A stretch of DNA of 64,000 nt from Mesorhizobium shangrilense (GTDB lineage Bacteria > Pseudomonadota > Alphaproteobacteria > Rhizobiales > Rhizobiaceae), in the NCBI RefSeq assembly GCF_028826155.1, contig NZ_JAQGPN010000001.1, forward strand, positions 1,245,501 to 1,309,500, written 5' to 3'. Made by a program: the position numbers and the translations under genes. Positions 34,785 to 43,466 of this stretch are shown piece after piece (position 1 is the first letter of the stretch; the number at the start of each line of letters is the position of its first letter). Below the pieces are notes generated by a model. It made no database searches, was not told where the DNA came from, and saw nothing but the letters and a program-made list of their open reading frames with translations.

Positions 34785-35186
34785 TGCGCTGCCCGGCCAG
34801 GCGCATGCCCGCGCCGCAGCCCCGCCAACCTCCAGAGGTCCCAGGTGCATGGCATCATCTCTCCCAGCCGCCGCCCGCATGCGATGCGGAACGGTGGCGT
34901 TAGCTTCGCCCTGCCTTCAAGAGATTCACCATACTGCCTGCGGACGCGGAGCGTTTCAGCCGCTCCGTCTACGCCGCCTGCACGACGCGGCGCTCCCACG
35001 CCGCCTCCGGGACATACACACGCTTTCCGGAACGGCGGACATTTACGTGTTCGTGTAACAGGCTGACGCTACGGCAGCAGTGTTTTTGTCGCCGCCATGT
35101 AACGGGGCGGCGACACCGGGCGCATGCTGGCGCGCCGGAGACGAAGCTCCGGAGCGCCAGGCAATACTTCAGGTAGTGGTCCGGGG
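34785..35186. other. Intergenic region with two hairpins
   Basis: No supported gene in 402 bases. Two strong hairpins stand close together. 35088-35114 has a 9-bp stem GTCGCCGCC/GGCGGCGAC. 35127-35160 has arms CTGGCGCGCCGGAG and CTCCGGAGCGCCAG, 13 of 14 paired, with a 6-base loop. Both lie just downstream of the leftward aminomutase-like gene (stop at 35187). Neither is followed by a U-tract on the minus strand, so they may stabilise the mRNA end or act in Rho-assisted termination. Confidence 0.5.
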
Positions 35187-36563
35187 TCAGACCACGCCGT
35201 CGGCCTTGATCTGGCGGACGGCGCCTTCGAACGCGTCGAGCGTCTGATCGATCACGGCATCGCTGTGCTCGATCGACATGAACCACGCGCCGCGCTCCAG
35301 CGCGCGCACGCCGCGGCGCAGCAGCGCCGTGGTGAGGGCGACATAAGCAGGGCGGTTCATGCGCGCCAGATCGCGGTAGTTGCGCGCCGGCTCTTCAAGG
35401 CCAAGCGCAACATGGAAGACCTGCGGAAAGCCTTCCACCACCGCCTTGACGCCTTCCCGCGCGAAAATTTCACGCATGCCGGTCATCAGGCGCGTCCCGG
35501 TCCTGTCGATCGCCGCATAGAGCGAGGGCTGCAGCGACTTGAGCGTGGCGACGGTCGCGGCCATGGCGATCGGCTGCGAGTTGTAGGTGCCGCCGTGCAC
35601 GACGCCGCCGGTCGAGAACAGGTCCAGCAAGTCGGCGCGCCCGGCGATTGCGGCGACCGGGAAGCCGTTGGCGATGGCCTTGCCGAAGGTCGAAAGGTCG
35701 GGCTTCACGCCGAAACGCTCCTGAGCGCCGCCGGGGGCGAGGCGGAAGCCGGTGATGACCTCGTCGAAGATCAGGATCGCGCCGTGGCGGGTGCAGGCCT
35801 CGCGGACGCCTTCGAGGTAGCCCGCCGCCGGATGCACCGCGCCGGCGTTGCACATGGCGGCTTCCATGATGACCGCCGCGATGTCGCCGACGGCCAGCCG
35901 TTTGACCAGGAGATCCAGGTCGTTCCATGGCAGGACGACGAGGGTGTCGGCCGTATCGGCGAGTTGTCCCTTGCTGCCGGCGACCGGGTTGGGCGCATCA
36001 TAGGGCCCCGCCGCATCAGGCGCCGGCGCCGTCGACCAGAGCACGTTGTCGAACCAGCCATGGTAGTGGCCCTCGAACTTGATGACTTTCTGCCGGCCTG
36101 TCGCGGCCCGCGCCAGCCGCAGCGCGGCCTGGTCGACTTCCGACCCCGAACTGCCGAAGCGCATGCGCTCGGCCGAGGGCACCATCTCGCACACGAGGCG
36201 CGCGGCCTCAGCCTCAACCTCGGTCTGCCCGGCAAAGAGGATGCCGTTCTCGATCTGAGCCTTCACCGCGTCCGCCAGGGCCTTGGGATTGTGCCCGAGG
36301 ATCATCGGTCCCATGCCGAGGTAGTAGTCGATCAGCCTGTTGCCGTCGATGTCGTGGAGATATGGACCCACGCCGCGTTCGAAGACGAGCGGCGTGGGAG
36401 AGATGTTCAGGCGGAAGTTGCTGTTGACGCCGCCGGACATCCATTGCGAATTGCGCTTTATTGTTGCCGCCGATTTATCGAAGGACAGAAATTCCTCCGG
36501 CTCCGGCAAAGCGCTTCCAGCGGTTGACGAAATAGACAAGGCCTTACTCCTGCTCGTATTCAT
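35187..36563 (-). CDS. Class III aminotransferase, glutamate-1-semialdehyde 2,1-aminomutase-like
   Basis: A PLP enzyme of 458 residues from ATG 36563. An upstream ATG at 36611 adds 16 residues; neither has a good ribosome binding site. Class III features: YLHDIDGNRLIDYYLGMGP, the RFGSSGSEVDQAALRLARA phosphate loop, ILIFDEVITGFRLAPGG and the Schiff-base Lys in LSTFGKAIANGFPVAAI. Paralogues of HemL like this usually serve catabolism or beta-amino acid chemistry rather than haem synthesis. Last gene of the leftward IclR-M81-RidA operon, so it probably acts on a product of that pathway. Confidence 0.9.
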   Translation of the reverse strand: MNTSRSKALSISSTAGSALPEPEEFLSFDKSAATIKRNSQWMSGGVNSNFRLNISPTPLVFERGVGPYLHDIDGNRLIDYYLGMGPMILGHNPKALADAVKAQIENGILFAGQTEVEAEAARLVCEMVPSAERMRFGSSGSEVDQAALRLARAATGRQKVIKFEGHYHGWFDNVLWSTAPAPDAAGPYDAPNPVAGSKGQLADTADTLVVLPWNDLDLLVKRLAVGDIAAVIMEAAMCNAGAVHPAAGYLEGVREACTRHGAILIFDEVITGFRLAPGGAQERFGVKPDLSTFGKAIANGFPVAAIAGRADLLDLFSTGGVVHGGTYNSQPIAMAATVATLKSLQPSLYAAIDRTGTRLMTGMREIFAREGVKAVVEGFPQVFHVALGLEEPARNYRDLARMNRPAYVALTTALLRRGVRALERGAWFMSIEHSDAVIDQTLDAFEGAVRQIKADGVV

Positions 36564-36644
36564 TTTAGCAGGCACCAGCCCCGCCCGGTTGTAAATGGGA
36601 CTTCGTTCCATCAGACGGAAACTTGCCGCCCACCCCGCTTCCGA

Positions 36645-37031
36645 TCAGTCCGCGGTGTCCTTGAGGACCGCAATGCAGTCGATCTCGTAGAGCAATCCGC
36701 CCAGGCAGCGGGTCAGGGTGGTGCGTGCGGGATAGGGAGCCTGGAAGTACTCGGTATAGATGCGGTTGAACTCCGCGACGTCGCTGTCGTCGCGGACGTA
36801 GTTCCTCGTCTGCACCACATGGGCGAGATCGCTGCCGGCCGACTCCAGCACCTTGCGCAGGTTCTCGATCGAGCGGCGGACTTCACCCTCGAAGCTGTCG
36901 GAAACGATCTTGCCGGTGGCGTCGACGGATGCCTGGCCGGACACGAAGATCAGGTTGCCCACGCGCGTGGCGGGGCTGAAGGGCAGGTGGGAGCGGGGCG
37001 TGTCGGGATCACCCGGATATTCGATCTTCAT
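36645..37031 (-). CDS. RidA (YjgF/YER057c/UK114) family enamine/imine deaminase
   Basis: 128 residues. Conserved features: PFSPATRVGNLIFVSGQASVD, then FEGEVRRSIENLRKVLESAG and VVQTRNYVRDDSDVAEFNRIY, and YPARTTLTRC carrying the carboxylate-binding Arg. RidA proteins hydrolyse reactive 2-aminoacrylate and related enamines released by PLP enzymes. It sits between an M81 peptidase gene (10 bases before it) and the aminomutase-like gene. It may also deal with enamines from the D-serine-dehydratase-like enzyme at 41100. Confidence 0.93.
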   Translation of the reverse strand: MKIEYPGDPDTPRSHLPFSPATRVGNLIFVSGQASVDATGKIVSDSFEGEVRRSIENLRKVLESAGSDLAHVVQTRNYVRDDSDVAEFNRIYTEYFQAPYPARTTLTRCLGGLLYEIDCIAVLKDTAD

Positions 37032-37041
37032 CTCAATTTCC

Positions 37042-38544
37042 TCAGGCGCTGATTGGGAAAACAGGCTGGCGGAGCCGGCGATAGGGGAGAGTGGTCAAGG
37101 CGCTGGTGCAGGGGCCGGGCGTCTTGACGGTGTAGCTGCCTGCGGTGATCGGGTCGTAGACGCGCCGGTGGGCCACCGCCGCCTTGACGCCGATGGCGAA
37201 CAGGTTTTCCGGCACGATGCCCTGGGAGCGCAGCTGGCCAAGATCGTTCGGTGGCGTCTTCAGGCTGGTCAGCAGCACGGTGACGCCCTCAATCCTGACA
37301 ACCGCCGAGGGCCCCATCTCGATGTGGATGCCGCGCGAGGCGACCATGTGGCTGTTGCGGTCCTCTAGCGTAAAGGCGCCGTTGCTGCGGCTGACGAACT
37401 CGACCTCGGCGTCGAGCGGACCGGCGCCCAGCGGACCGGCGCCCAGCGGGCTGCCCTTGCCGCCGATGCTCAGCCTGCGTCGCTCGCCCGGCCGGGCATC
37501 GGCCAGCGCCGCCACTGCGTCTTGGTCGGCAATCACCACTGCGGCGTTCGAGAAGCCGTGCCTGAGAAAACCGCGCAGCACCGCCGTGTCGTCGCCCGGC
37601 GCGCCGCCGCCGATGTTGTCGGAGGGCTCGACAACGGCATAGGGGCCGCCGCTCTTTCCCTTGATCTCAGACAGGGCCTCGTCGAGGTCCCATTCTTCCG
37701 GCTGGCCCATTTCGCGAAGCTCGATCGCCAGCCGCTCCAGTTCGTCGAGGGCCTTTTGGGCGTCCCCCTCTGGACCCGTTGTTACGACACAGAACGCCAC
37801 GCCCGCATCGGGAACGTCGGAGAAGGCATAGCCGCCAACCACGCTGACGGACCAGACATCGGGGTTCTCAGCCTCTATCCGGCGCGCCAGAGCCGCGAGG
37901 TCGCGCATCGGCCGGTCCGCCGTGCCGGTCCCGGGAGGCGCCCATATGACGGGGGCGTTGCGGGAGAATATCCTCGGGGCGACGCCTTCCTTGAGCGAGC
38001 GGGCCAGCAGCCGGGCTGCGAGCATCGCGGAATCCCTGGAATCGATGTGCGGATTCTCGCGATAGCCGACGAGGCCGCTGGCGTGCTGCGCCATCTTGGC
38101 AGTGAAGTTCGCATGCAGGTCGAATACGGCGAACACGGGCAGCTTTTCCGCGCCTGGCACGGCGCGTATCAGCGCGAGCAGGTCGCCTTCGGGATCCACG
38201 GATTGGGCGGTGACCATCGCCCCGTGGAGGGAGAGCCAGATGCCGTCGAGGCCGCCGTTGGCAAGCGCCGTCTTCAGGCCCGCCTCCAGCTCCGCGCAGA
38301 ACTGCTCGAACACGGCATGGTCGATGGTGGCGGAGGGCATGGCCACGAAGTCGGAGACCGGGATCACCTCCCAGCCCTCGGCGTCGGCTACCTCCAGGAA
38401 GCCGCAGATCGTCGAGCTGTCGCCCTTCTTCTTGAGGATGTCGCCGCCTCTCTTGATGGCGAATTCGTCGAACGAGGTGGCGCCCGCGACGAAGCTGTGG
38501 GTCTCGTGGAAGATGGAGGCGAGAAGGATGCGTGGCTTTTTCAT
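37042..38544 (-). CDS. M81 family metallopeptidase, MlrC-like (copy 1)
   Basis: A 500-residue protein of the microcystinase C (MlrC) family. Likely metal-site segments: ASIFHETHSF near the N-terminus, FAVFDLHANFTAKM around residue 140, and YRENPHIDSRD. The C-terminal MlrC domain has SDNIGGGAPGDDTAV. MlrC hydrolyses the linear microcystin tetrapeptide, but most homologues sit in unrelated catabolic clusters and their substrates are unknown. It overlaps the IclR gene by 4 bases. Two further copies follow on the other strand. Confidence 0.9.
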   Translation of the reverse strand: MKKPRILLASIFHETHSFVAGATSFDEFAIKRGGDILKKKGDSSTICGFLEVADAEGWEVIPVSDFVAMPSATIDHAVFEQFCAELEAGLKTALANGGLDGIWLSLHGAMVTAQSVDPEGDLLALIRAVPGAEKLPVFAVFDLHANFTAKMAQHASGLVGYRENPHIDSRDSAMLAARLLARSLKEGVAPRIFSRNAPVIWAPPGTGTADRPMRDLAALARRIEAENPDVWSVSVVGGYAFSDVPDAGVAFCVVTTGPEGDAQKALDELERLAIELREMGQPEEWDLDEALSEIKGKSGGPYAVVEPSDNIGGGAPGDDTAVLRGFLRHGFSNAAVVIADQDAVAALADARPGERRRLSIGGKGSPLGAGPLGAGPLDAEVEFVSRSNGAFTLEDRNSHMVASRGIHIEMGPSAVVRIEGVTVLLTSLKTPPNDLGQLRSQGIVPENLFAIGVKAAVAHRRVYDPITAGSYTVKTPGPCTSALTTLPYRRLRQPVFPISA

Positions 38545-39425
38545 TGAGCGCTGCCGATGCTGTTGACTGGAATGGGGCCGGCGGCCTTCTTGAGGTCCGC
38601 GGTGATCTCGGCGAGGTGAGAGACGAGAAGCTTGCCTGTCCGCGCCATGGTGTCGGGATCGAAGCGCGCCGCCGACCCGGCGACGCTGACGGATGCGATG
38701 GCGTCTCCGTTCGGCCCGAAGATCGGCGCCGCGACGCAGGCGGCGCCGATTTCGTTCTCCTCATACTCGGTCGTCCACCCCGTATCCCGACAGCGCGCGA
38801 GCAGGTCTTCGAGTTGCAGCGGATCGGTGACGGTGCGATCGGTGGTTGGGCGCAGCTGCCCCAGCCTGTAGATCGCCTGGCGGAATTCGACCGGCTGGTA
38901 TGCGAAGAGCGCCCGGCCGCAGGCGGTGGAATGATAGGACGCACGCGTTCCGGAGTAGGAGGAGGCCCGCAGCGTGTGGCTGCCTTCCAGGCTCTCCACG
39001 ATCACCGCGTCGGTCGGGCCGGGTATGGCGAGGTTCACCGTCTCGCAGGTGGTCACGCAGAGGCGCATGAGATGCAGCCTGGCGACCGCCGCGATGTCGA
39101 GACGCCGCTCCACCGCCTTGCCGTAAACAATGTGCTGCAGGCTGAGCCGATAGGCGCCGGCCGCGCCATCATGCTCGGCAAGCCCGACGTCGACGAGCGC
39201 GGTCACCAGATTGAAGGCCGTCGTCTTTGCCAGCCCGGTCGCCGCGGCGAGATCACGCAGCGAGACCCAGGCGCCATGCGCCATGGCGTCGAGCAGAGCC
39301 TTGGCGCGCCCGATCGATTGGATGCGGGCTTCTGGAGCCCGGTCCGTACTGCCTTGCCGTAGCGGCGATGCGACCTTCTTTACGGGCATATCGCTGTCGG
39401 TATTTCGGTTTGGAACATTTATCAT
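38541..39425 (-). CDS. IclR-family transcriptional regulator (1)
   Basis: About 294 residues; ATG 39389 is an alternative, shorter start. The N-terminal winged helix (IQSIGRAKALLDAMAHGAW, SLRDLAAATGLAKTTAFNLV) is followed by the IclR effector domain (YHSTACGRALFAYQP, YEENEIGAACVAAPIFGPNG). First gene of the leftward operon and divergent from the second M81 gene, with repeated TCATTCCACAT sites next to both starts. It is therefore the probable local repressor, autoregulated. The effector is presumably a pathway intermediate. Confidence 0.9.
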   Translation of the reverse strand: MINVPNRNTDSDMPVKKVASPLRQGSTDRAPEARIQSIGRAKALLDAMAHGAWVSLRDLAAATGLAKTTAFNLVTALVDVGLAEHDGAAGAYRLSLQHIVYGKAVERRLDIAAVARLHLMRLCVTTCETVNLAIPGPTDAVIVESLEGSHTLRASSYSGTRASYHSTACGRALFAYQPVEFRQAIYRLGQLRPTTDRTVTDPLQLEDLLARCRDTGWTTEYEENEIGAACVAAPIFGPNGDAIASVSVAGSAARFDPDTMARTGKLLVSHLAEITADLKKAAGPIPVNSIGSAQ

Positions 39426-39441
39426 TCCACATCATAGAATG
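39422..39441. promoter_or_regulatory. Predicted IclR operator, site A
   Basis: TCATTCCACATCATAGAATG, containing the inverted repeat CATTC-N9-GAATG. It lies over the IclR start at 39425 and shares TCATTCCACAT-AT-G-A with site B. Its position favours the later ATG 39389 as the true start. Confidence 0.5.
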
Positions 39442-39535
39442 GCTGAAAGGACGCTGAGTGACCCCAACTGAACTATGAGAAATCCGTGGATGCAAGGCCT
39501 CCAAGGCTCATTTTTGTCGTGATCGTGATGGGAGG

Positions 39536-39566
39536 TTGACAAAACCTCGCCTTTGTCTGCTAGATT
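39536..39566 (+). promoter_or_regulatory. Candidate promoter of the rightward M81 operon
   Basis: TTGACA (39536-39541) and an extended -10-like TGCTAGATT (TAGATT at 39561-39566) with a long 19-base spacer. A second inverted repeat, GAGGTT-GACAA-AACCTC (39532-39548), overlaps the -35 box. Confidence 0.45.
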
Positions 39567-39586
39567 TCAATGCGGGATGAGGAGGT

Positions 39587-39604
39587 TCATTCCACATTAT
39601 GGGA
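39587..39604. promoter_or_regulatory. Predicted IclR operator, site B
   Basis: TCATTCCACATTATGGGA, a near copy of site A, placed 21 bases after the candidate -10 box and 42 bases before the M81 TTG start. This would suit repression. Confidence 0.5.
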
Positions 39605-39645
39605 CAGCACATCGCGGATGTGAGACGTAACGAGGAGGGGTTCGA

Positions 39646-41109
39646 TTGCGTGTTTTTGTGGCGTCCCTGGCGACCGAGACGAATACGTTCTCGCCGCTGT
39701 TCGTAGACAGGTCGGCGTTTGAGGACGCCTTCTACTGTCCGCCCGGCACGCATCCGCCGACGCCGACGCTGTGCTCGGCGCCGATGGTGGCGGCGCGGCG
39801 TCGCGCTGCGGCCGACGGTTTTGCGCTGACCGAGGGAACGGCGACCTGGGCGGAGCCGGCGGGCCTCGTCTCGCGCGAGGCCTACGAGAGCCTGCGAGAC
39901 GAGATCCTCGGCCAGCTCGAGCGGGCCATGCCGCTCGATGTCGCTTTATTCGGGCTGCACGGGGCGATGGTGGCGCGCGATTATGATGATTGCGAGGGCG
40001 ACCTGCTGGCCCGCGCGCGTGAGATCGTCGGCCCCGGCTGCGTGATCGGCGCGGAGCTCGACATGCATTGTCATCTCACCGACAAGCGGGTTGCATCCGC
40101 CGACGTCCTTGTCGCCTTCAAGGAATTTCCCCACACCGATTTCCTCCAGCGGGCCGAAGATCTCGTCGACCTGTGCCTGCGCGCTGCGCGCAAGGAGGTG
40201 GCTCCCGTGTCGGAGGTCTTCGACTGTCGCGCCATGGCCGGTTTCATGACGAGCCGCGAGCCCGGCCGCAGCTTCGTCGACCGCATGCTGGCGATGGAAG
40301 GCAATGACGGCATCCTGAGCGTCTCCGTCGCGCATGGCTTCGGCGCGGCCGATGTCTACGATGTCGGCACCAAGGTTCTGGTCGTCGCCGATGGCGAGGC
40401 GAACCGGGGCAAGGCGCGGGCGCTGGCGGAGAAGCTCGGGCGCGAGATCATCGGCTGGGGACCCCACGGCGGCACGCCGCCGCACTACACGCCCGAGGAA
40501 GCCATTGCCAAGGCGCTGGCCGAAGCGGTACAGCCGATCGTGTTCGCCGATCGCTGGGACAGCCCCGGGGGCGGCGTTGCAGGGGACTCCTCGGTCATGG
40601 TCGAGGCGCTGATGCGCCATCCGGAGATCCCGGCCGCGATCGGCGCGCTTTGGGACCCCGTCGCGGTTTCCCTGTGCCGTGGCGCCGGCGCCGGCGCGGA
40701 GATCCCGCTGCGCTTCTGCGGCAAGGCCGCGGCGACCTCGGGGTCGCCGATCGACGCGGTGGTGACTGTCCGCGCCACGACGGACGACCTTCTCATTCCG
40801 TTCGAGCAAAGCCTGGTCTCGCTGGGGCCTGCCGCGTCCGTCTCGATCGGCAATCTCGACATCGTGCTCGCGACGGGCCGCGCCCAGACGTTCAGCCCGC
40901 CAGTCTTCGCCGATCTCGGCATAGACCTGGCCAGCAAGAAGATCGTCGTCGTGAAGTCGTCGAACCACTTCTACGCCGCGTTCTCCAGGATCGCGGCGCA
41001 GATCCACTATCTCGACACCGGCGGACCGTTCCCGTCCGATCCGACCAAGGTCACCTACCACAAGGCGCGGCGTCCCCTCTCGCCGCTGGATCCGAACCCA
41101 TGGCTTTGA
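39646..41109 (+). CDS. M81 family metallopeptidase, MlrC-like (copy 2)
   Basis: 487 residues starting at a TTG (MRVFVASLATETNTFSPLFV), well placed behind GAGGAGGGG. Family motifs: ATETNTF, GAELDMHCHLTDKRV, FKEFPHTDFLQ and the C-terminal DSPGGGVAGDSSVMVEALM. It differs clearly from the other two copies, so recent duplication is unlikely. It overlaps the next gene by 10 bases, tying it to the D-amino-acid enzyme. The substrate is unknown. Confidence 0.9.
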   Translation: MRVFVASLATETNTFSPLFVDRSAFEDAFYCPPGTHPPTPTLCSAPMVAARRRAAADGFALTEGTATWAEPAGLVSREAYESLRDEILGQLERAMPLDVALFGLHGAMVARDYDDCEGDLLARAREIVGPGCVIGAELDMHCHLTDKRVASADVLVAFKEFPHTDFLQRAEDLVDLCLRAARKEVAPVSEVFDCRAMAGFMTSREPGRSFVDRMLAMEGNDGILSVSVAHGFGAADVYDVGTKVLVVADGEANRGKARALAEKLGREIIGWGPHGGTPPHYTPEEAIAKALAEAVQPIVFADRWDSPGGGVAGDSSVMVEALMRHPEIPAAIGALWDPVAVSLCRGAGAGAEIPLRFCGKAAATSGSPIDAVVTVRATTDDLLIPFEQSLVSLGPAASVSIGNLDIVLATGRAQTFSPPVFADLGIDLASKKIVVVKSSNHFYAAFSRIAAQIHYLDTGGPFPSDPTKVTYHKARRPLSPLDPNPWL

Positions 41110-42401
41110 TTCCACGTCTCGACATTGCGGCGCTCGAAGGCCAGCAGCTCGATCCGCTCAGCAAAAGCCTGCCTTTCGGCCTGCCCCCGATGCGCCTTGG
41201 GGACGTCGGCCGGCAGGGCTGGAACCTGCTCGCAGGAGACATCCCGCTGCCCACCGCCGTCATCCGGCAGGACGTGTTGCTCGCCAACAGCGCGTGGATG
41301 AGGGACTTCACCGCCGCGAACGACCTTTTGATCGCGCCGCACGGCAAGACCACCATGTCTCCGCAGCTCTTCGATCTGCAGGTCGCGGATGGCGCATGGG
41401 CGATCACCGTGGCGACCGTGCAGCAGATGGAGGTCTGTCGGCGGTTCGGCGTGAAGCGGGTGCTCATGGCCAACCAGCCGGTCGGCCGGCTGGCCGCCGA
41501 TGCCTGCTTTCGTGCGCTCGGCGACGAAACATTCGAGCTCTACTGTCTGGCGGACGGGGAGGCGGGGCTGGCGCTGCTGGCGGAGGCGGCCCGCCGCAAC
41601 CCGCCGCCGTCGGGAAATCCGCTCCGTGTGCTGGTGGAGGCCGGTTTCCACGGTGGGCGCACCGGCGCGCGGACGCGTGAGGAGGCCATGGCGCTTGCGC
41701 GGAAGGTCGCCGTGACGCCCGGTCTGCAGCTTGGCGGTTTCGAGTGCTTCGAGGGCGTACTGCCGACGCCTCAGGCCGCCGACGGGCTCATCGACGATGT
41801 CGCGGAACTGGCGCGGCTCGCGATCGACGAGGGCATGTTCGCGGCGGGCGCGCCGGTCGTCATCAGCGCCGGCGGTTCGGCCTTCTTCGACAGGGTCGGC
41901 GAACGGTTCGACCGGGTCTCCTTCTCTCGGCCGGTCCTGCGGGTGCTGAGGTCGGGGTGCTACCTGACGCACGATGCAATGAGCTATGCCAAGGCTTTCA
42001 GCCGCATCCAGGCCGAGACCACGCTCAAGCTGCCCGCGGGCGGCCTGGAGCCGGCGCTCGAAGTGTGGGCGCTGGTGCAGTCGCGGCCCGAGCCGGGACG
42101 CGCGATGCTGACCATGGGCAAACGCGACGTGGGCTTCGATGCGGGGTTTCCCGTGCCCGTTCGCTGGTATCGGCCGGGGTCGGACATGAAGGCTCCGCAG
42201 CCGATGCCCGACAGGCATGAGGTGGTGGCGCTCAACGATCAGCACTGTCATCTCGCGGTTCCCGCCGACAGTCCGCTCGCGTTCGGCGACATGGTCGGTT
42301 TCGGGATCGGCCATCCGTGCACGACGTTCGACAGGTGGTCGATGCTGCTGATGGTCGATGAGCAGTACGGGGTGACGAGCGCATTGCGGACGTATTTCTA
42401 G
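41100..42401 (+). CDS. D-serine dehydratase-like / D-threonine aldolase-like PLP enzyme
   Basis: 433 residues with an alanine-racemase-type N-terminal barrel and a D-serine-dehydratase-like C-terminal domain. The PLP lysine is in LIAPHGKTTMSPQLF. The C-terminal metal site is in IGHPCTTFDRW (His and Cys, as in zinc-dependent DSD enzymes). Members deaminate D-serine or cleave D-threonine-type beta-hydroxy amino acids. It starts inside the M81 gene (10-base overlap), so the products are needed together; a D-residue released by the M81 step is a reasonable guess. Confidence 0.87.
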   Translation: MALIPRLDIAALEGQQLDPLSKSLPFGLPPMRLGDVGRQGWNLLAGDIPLPTAVIRQDVLLANSAWMRDFTAANDLLIAPHGKTTMSPQLFDLQVADGAWAITVATVQQMEVCRRFGVKRVLMANQPVGRLAADACFRALGDETFELYCLADGEAGLALLAEAARRNPPPSGNPLRVLVEAGFHGGRTGARTREEAMALARKVAVTPGLQLGGFECFEGVLPTPQAADGLIDDVAELARLAIDEGMFAAGAPVVISAGGSAFFDRVGERFDRVSFSRPVLRVLRSGCYLTHDAMSYAKAFSRIQAETTLKLPAGGLEPALEVWALVQSRPEPGRAMLTMGKRDVGFDAGFPVPVRWYRPGSDMKAPQPMPDRHEVVALNDQHCHLAVPADSPLAFGDMVGFGIGHPCTTFDRWSMLLMVDEQYGVTSALRTYF

Positions 42402-42484
42402 CGGCCGTAGGGCCAGGAGAAAGGTTGCGGAAATCGCGTCGGGCCGCACGACCGGCGCAAGGCATGGCACGAAAGGGGACGCCG

Positions 42485-43285
42485 ATGACCAAGAAGATTG
42501 GTGACGACTATGTCGTCCAGCCAGTGATGAAGGCCCTGCAGGTGCTTGAGTACGTGACGCGGCAGGGTCGCGATGTCACCCTGACCGAGGCGGTGCAGGA
42601 GTTGAAGCTGCCGAAGACCACGGTCTTCCGCTACCTGCAGACGCTCTCCGCAGCGTCCTTCCTGGAGCACGATGTGAAGCGCGACCGCTACCGGTCAGGA
42701 GGCCGCTTCCGCGAGCTGGCGCGGGTGGACCGCAGCTTTCAGGAATTGCGCGACCACGCCCAGCCGGAGATGCGCAGGCTTGCGGAGACGTTCCGCGAGA
42801 CGGTCAATCTCGCGGTGCTGTCGGCGAGCGAGATCGTCTACATTGACATAGTCGACACGGGGCGGCCCGTGCGCATGCAGGCGAGGGTCGGGCATCGGCA
42901 TCCGGTGCATTCCACGTCGCTCGGCAAGGCGATGGCCGCTTACCTGCCCAGCGAGTCCCTGGACCCGATCTATCAGATGGCCTTGCCGGCGATGACCATC
43001 AACACCCTGACCGATGGGCGCAGCCTGCGCCGCCAGGTGGACGACGTGCGCCGCCGCGGCTACGCGATCGAGGTCGGGGAGAACGAGGACGGGCTGATGT
43101 GCATCGGGGTGCCGATCCTCGACGGATCGGGCTATCCGGTCGCAGCCATGAGCCTTTCGGCGCCTGAAAACCGCATGCGCAGGGATATGACCGCGCAGGC
43201 GGCAGAGGCGCTGAAGGACGCAGCCATGCGGATCTCGACCCGCATTCGTGACGTGCCGGGGTCTTTCCCCGGAATGCATGGGTGA
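42485..43285 (+). CDS. IclR-family transcriptional regulator (2)
   Basis: 266 residues from ATG 42485, six bases after AGGGGA (MTKKIGDDYVVQPVMKALQV). The winged helix is ALQVLEYVTRQGRDVTLTEA with LPKTTVFRYLQTL. The effector domain has GHRHPVHSTSLGKAMAAYLP and EVGENEDGLMCIGVPILDG. It lies in the same direction between the D-amino-acid enzyme and the third M81 gene, so it may control the downstream M81-transporter unit. Confidence 0.92.
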   Translation: MTKKIGDDYVVQPVMKALQVLEYVTRQGRDVTLTEAVQELKLPKTTVFRYLQTLSAASFLEHDVKRDRYRSGGRFRELARVDRSFQELRDHAQPEMRRLAETFRETVNLAVLSASEIVYIDIVDTGRPVRMQARVGHRHPVHSTSLGKAMAAYLPSESLDPIYQMALPAMTINTLTDGRSLRRQVDDVRRRGYAIEVGENEDGLMCIGVPILDGSGYPVAAMSLSAPENRMRRDMTAQAAEALKDAAMRISTRIRDVPGSFPGMHG

Positions 43286-43391
43286 ACGGCGTCGCGTTGT
43301 TCCTTGAGGCGAAACCCGGCGTGATTGACACCCGGATTTCGGTTGATAGCGTGGTCCCGCTGCTTCCGTAATCCAAAACAAATCCAAGTAA

Positions 43392-43439
43392 GGCGGAGGC
43401 GGAAGGAAATACCGAAAAGCGAAGGTACATTCCTCCGCC
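43392..43439. repeat. Inverted repeat in the leader of the third M81 gene
   Basis: GGCGGAGG (43392-43399) and CCTCCGCC (43432-43439), a perfect 8-bp stem around 32 bases, ending 27 bases before the TTG start. It could form an mRNA leader structure or be an operator. A TTGACA at about 43325 upstream may be the -35 box of this unit. Confidence 0.4.
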
Positions 43440-43466
43440 GGGGCGTGTAATCGAAGAGGATGTATA

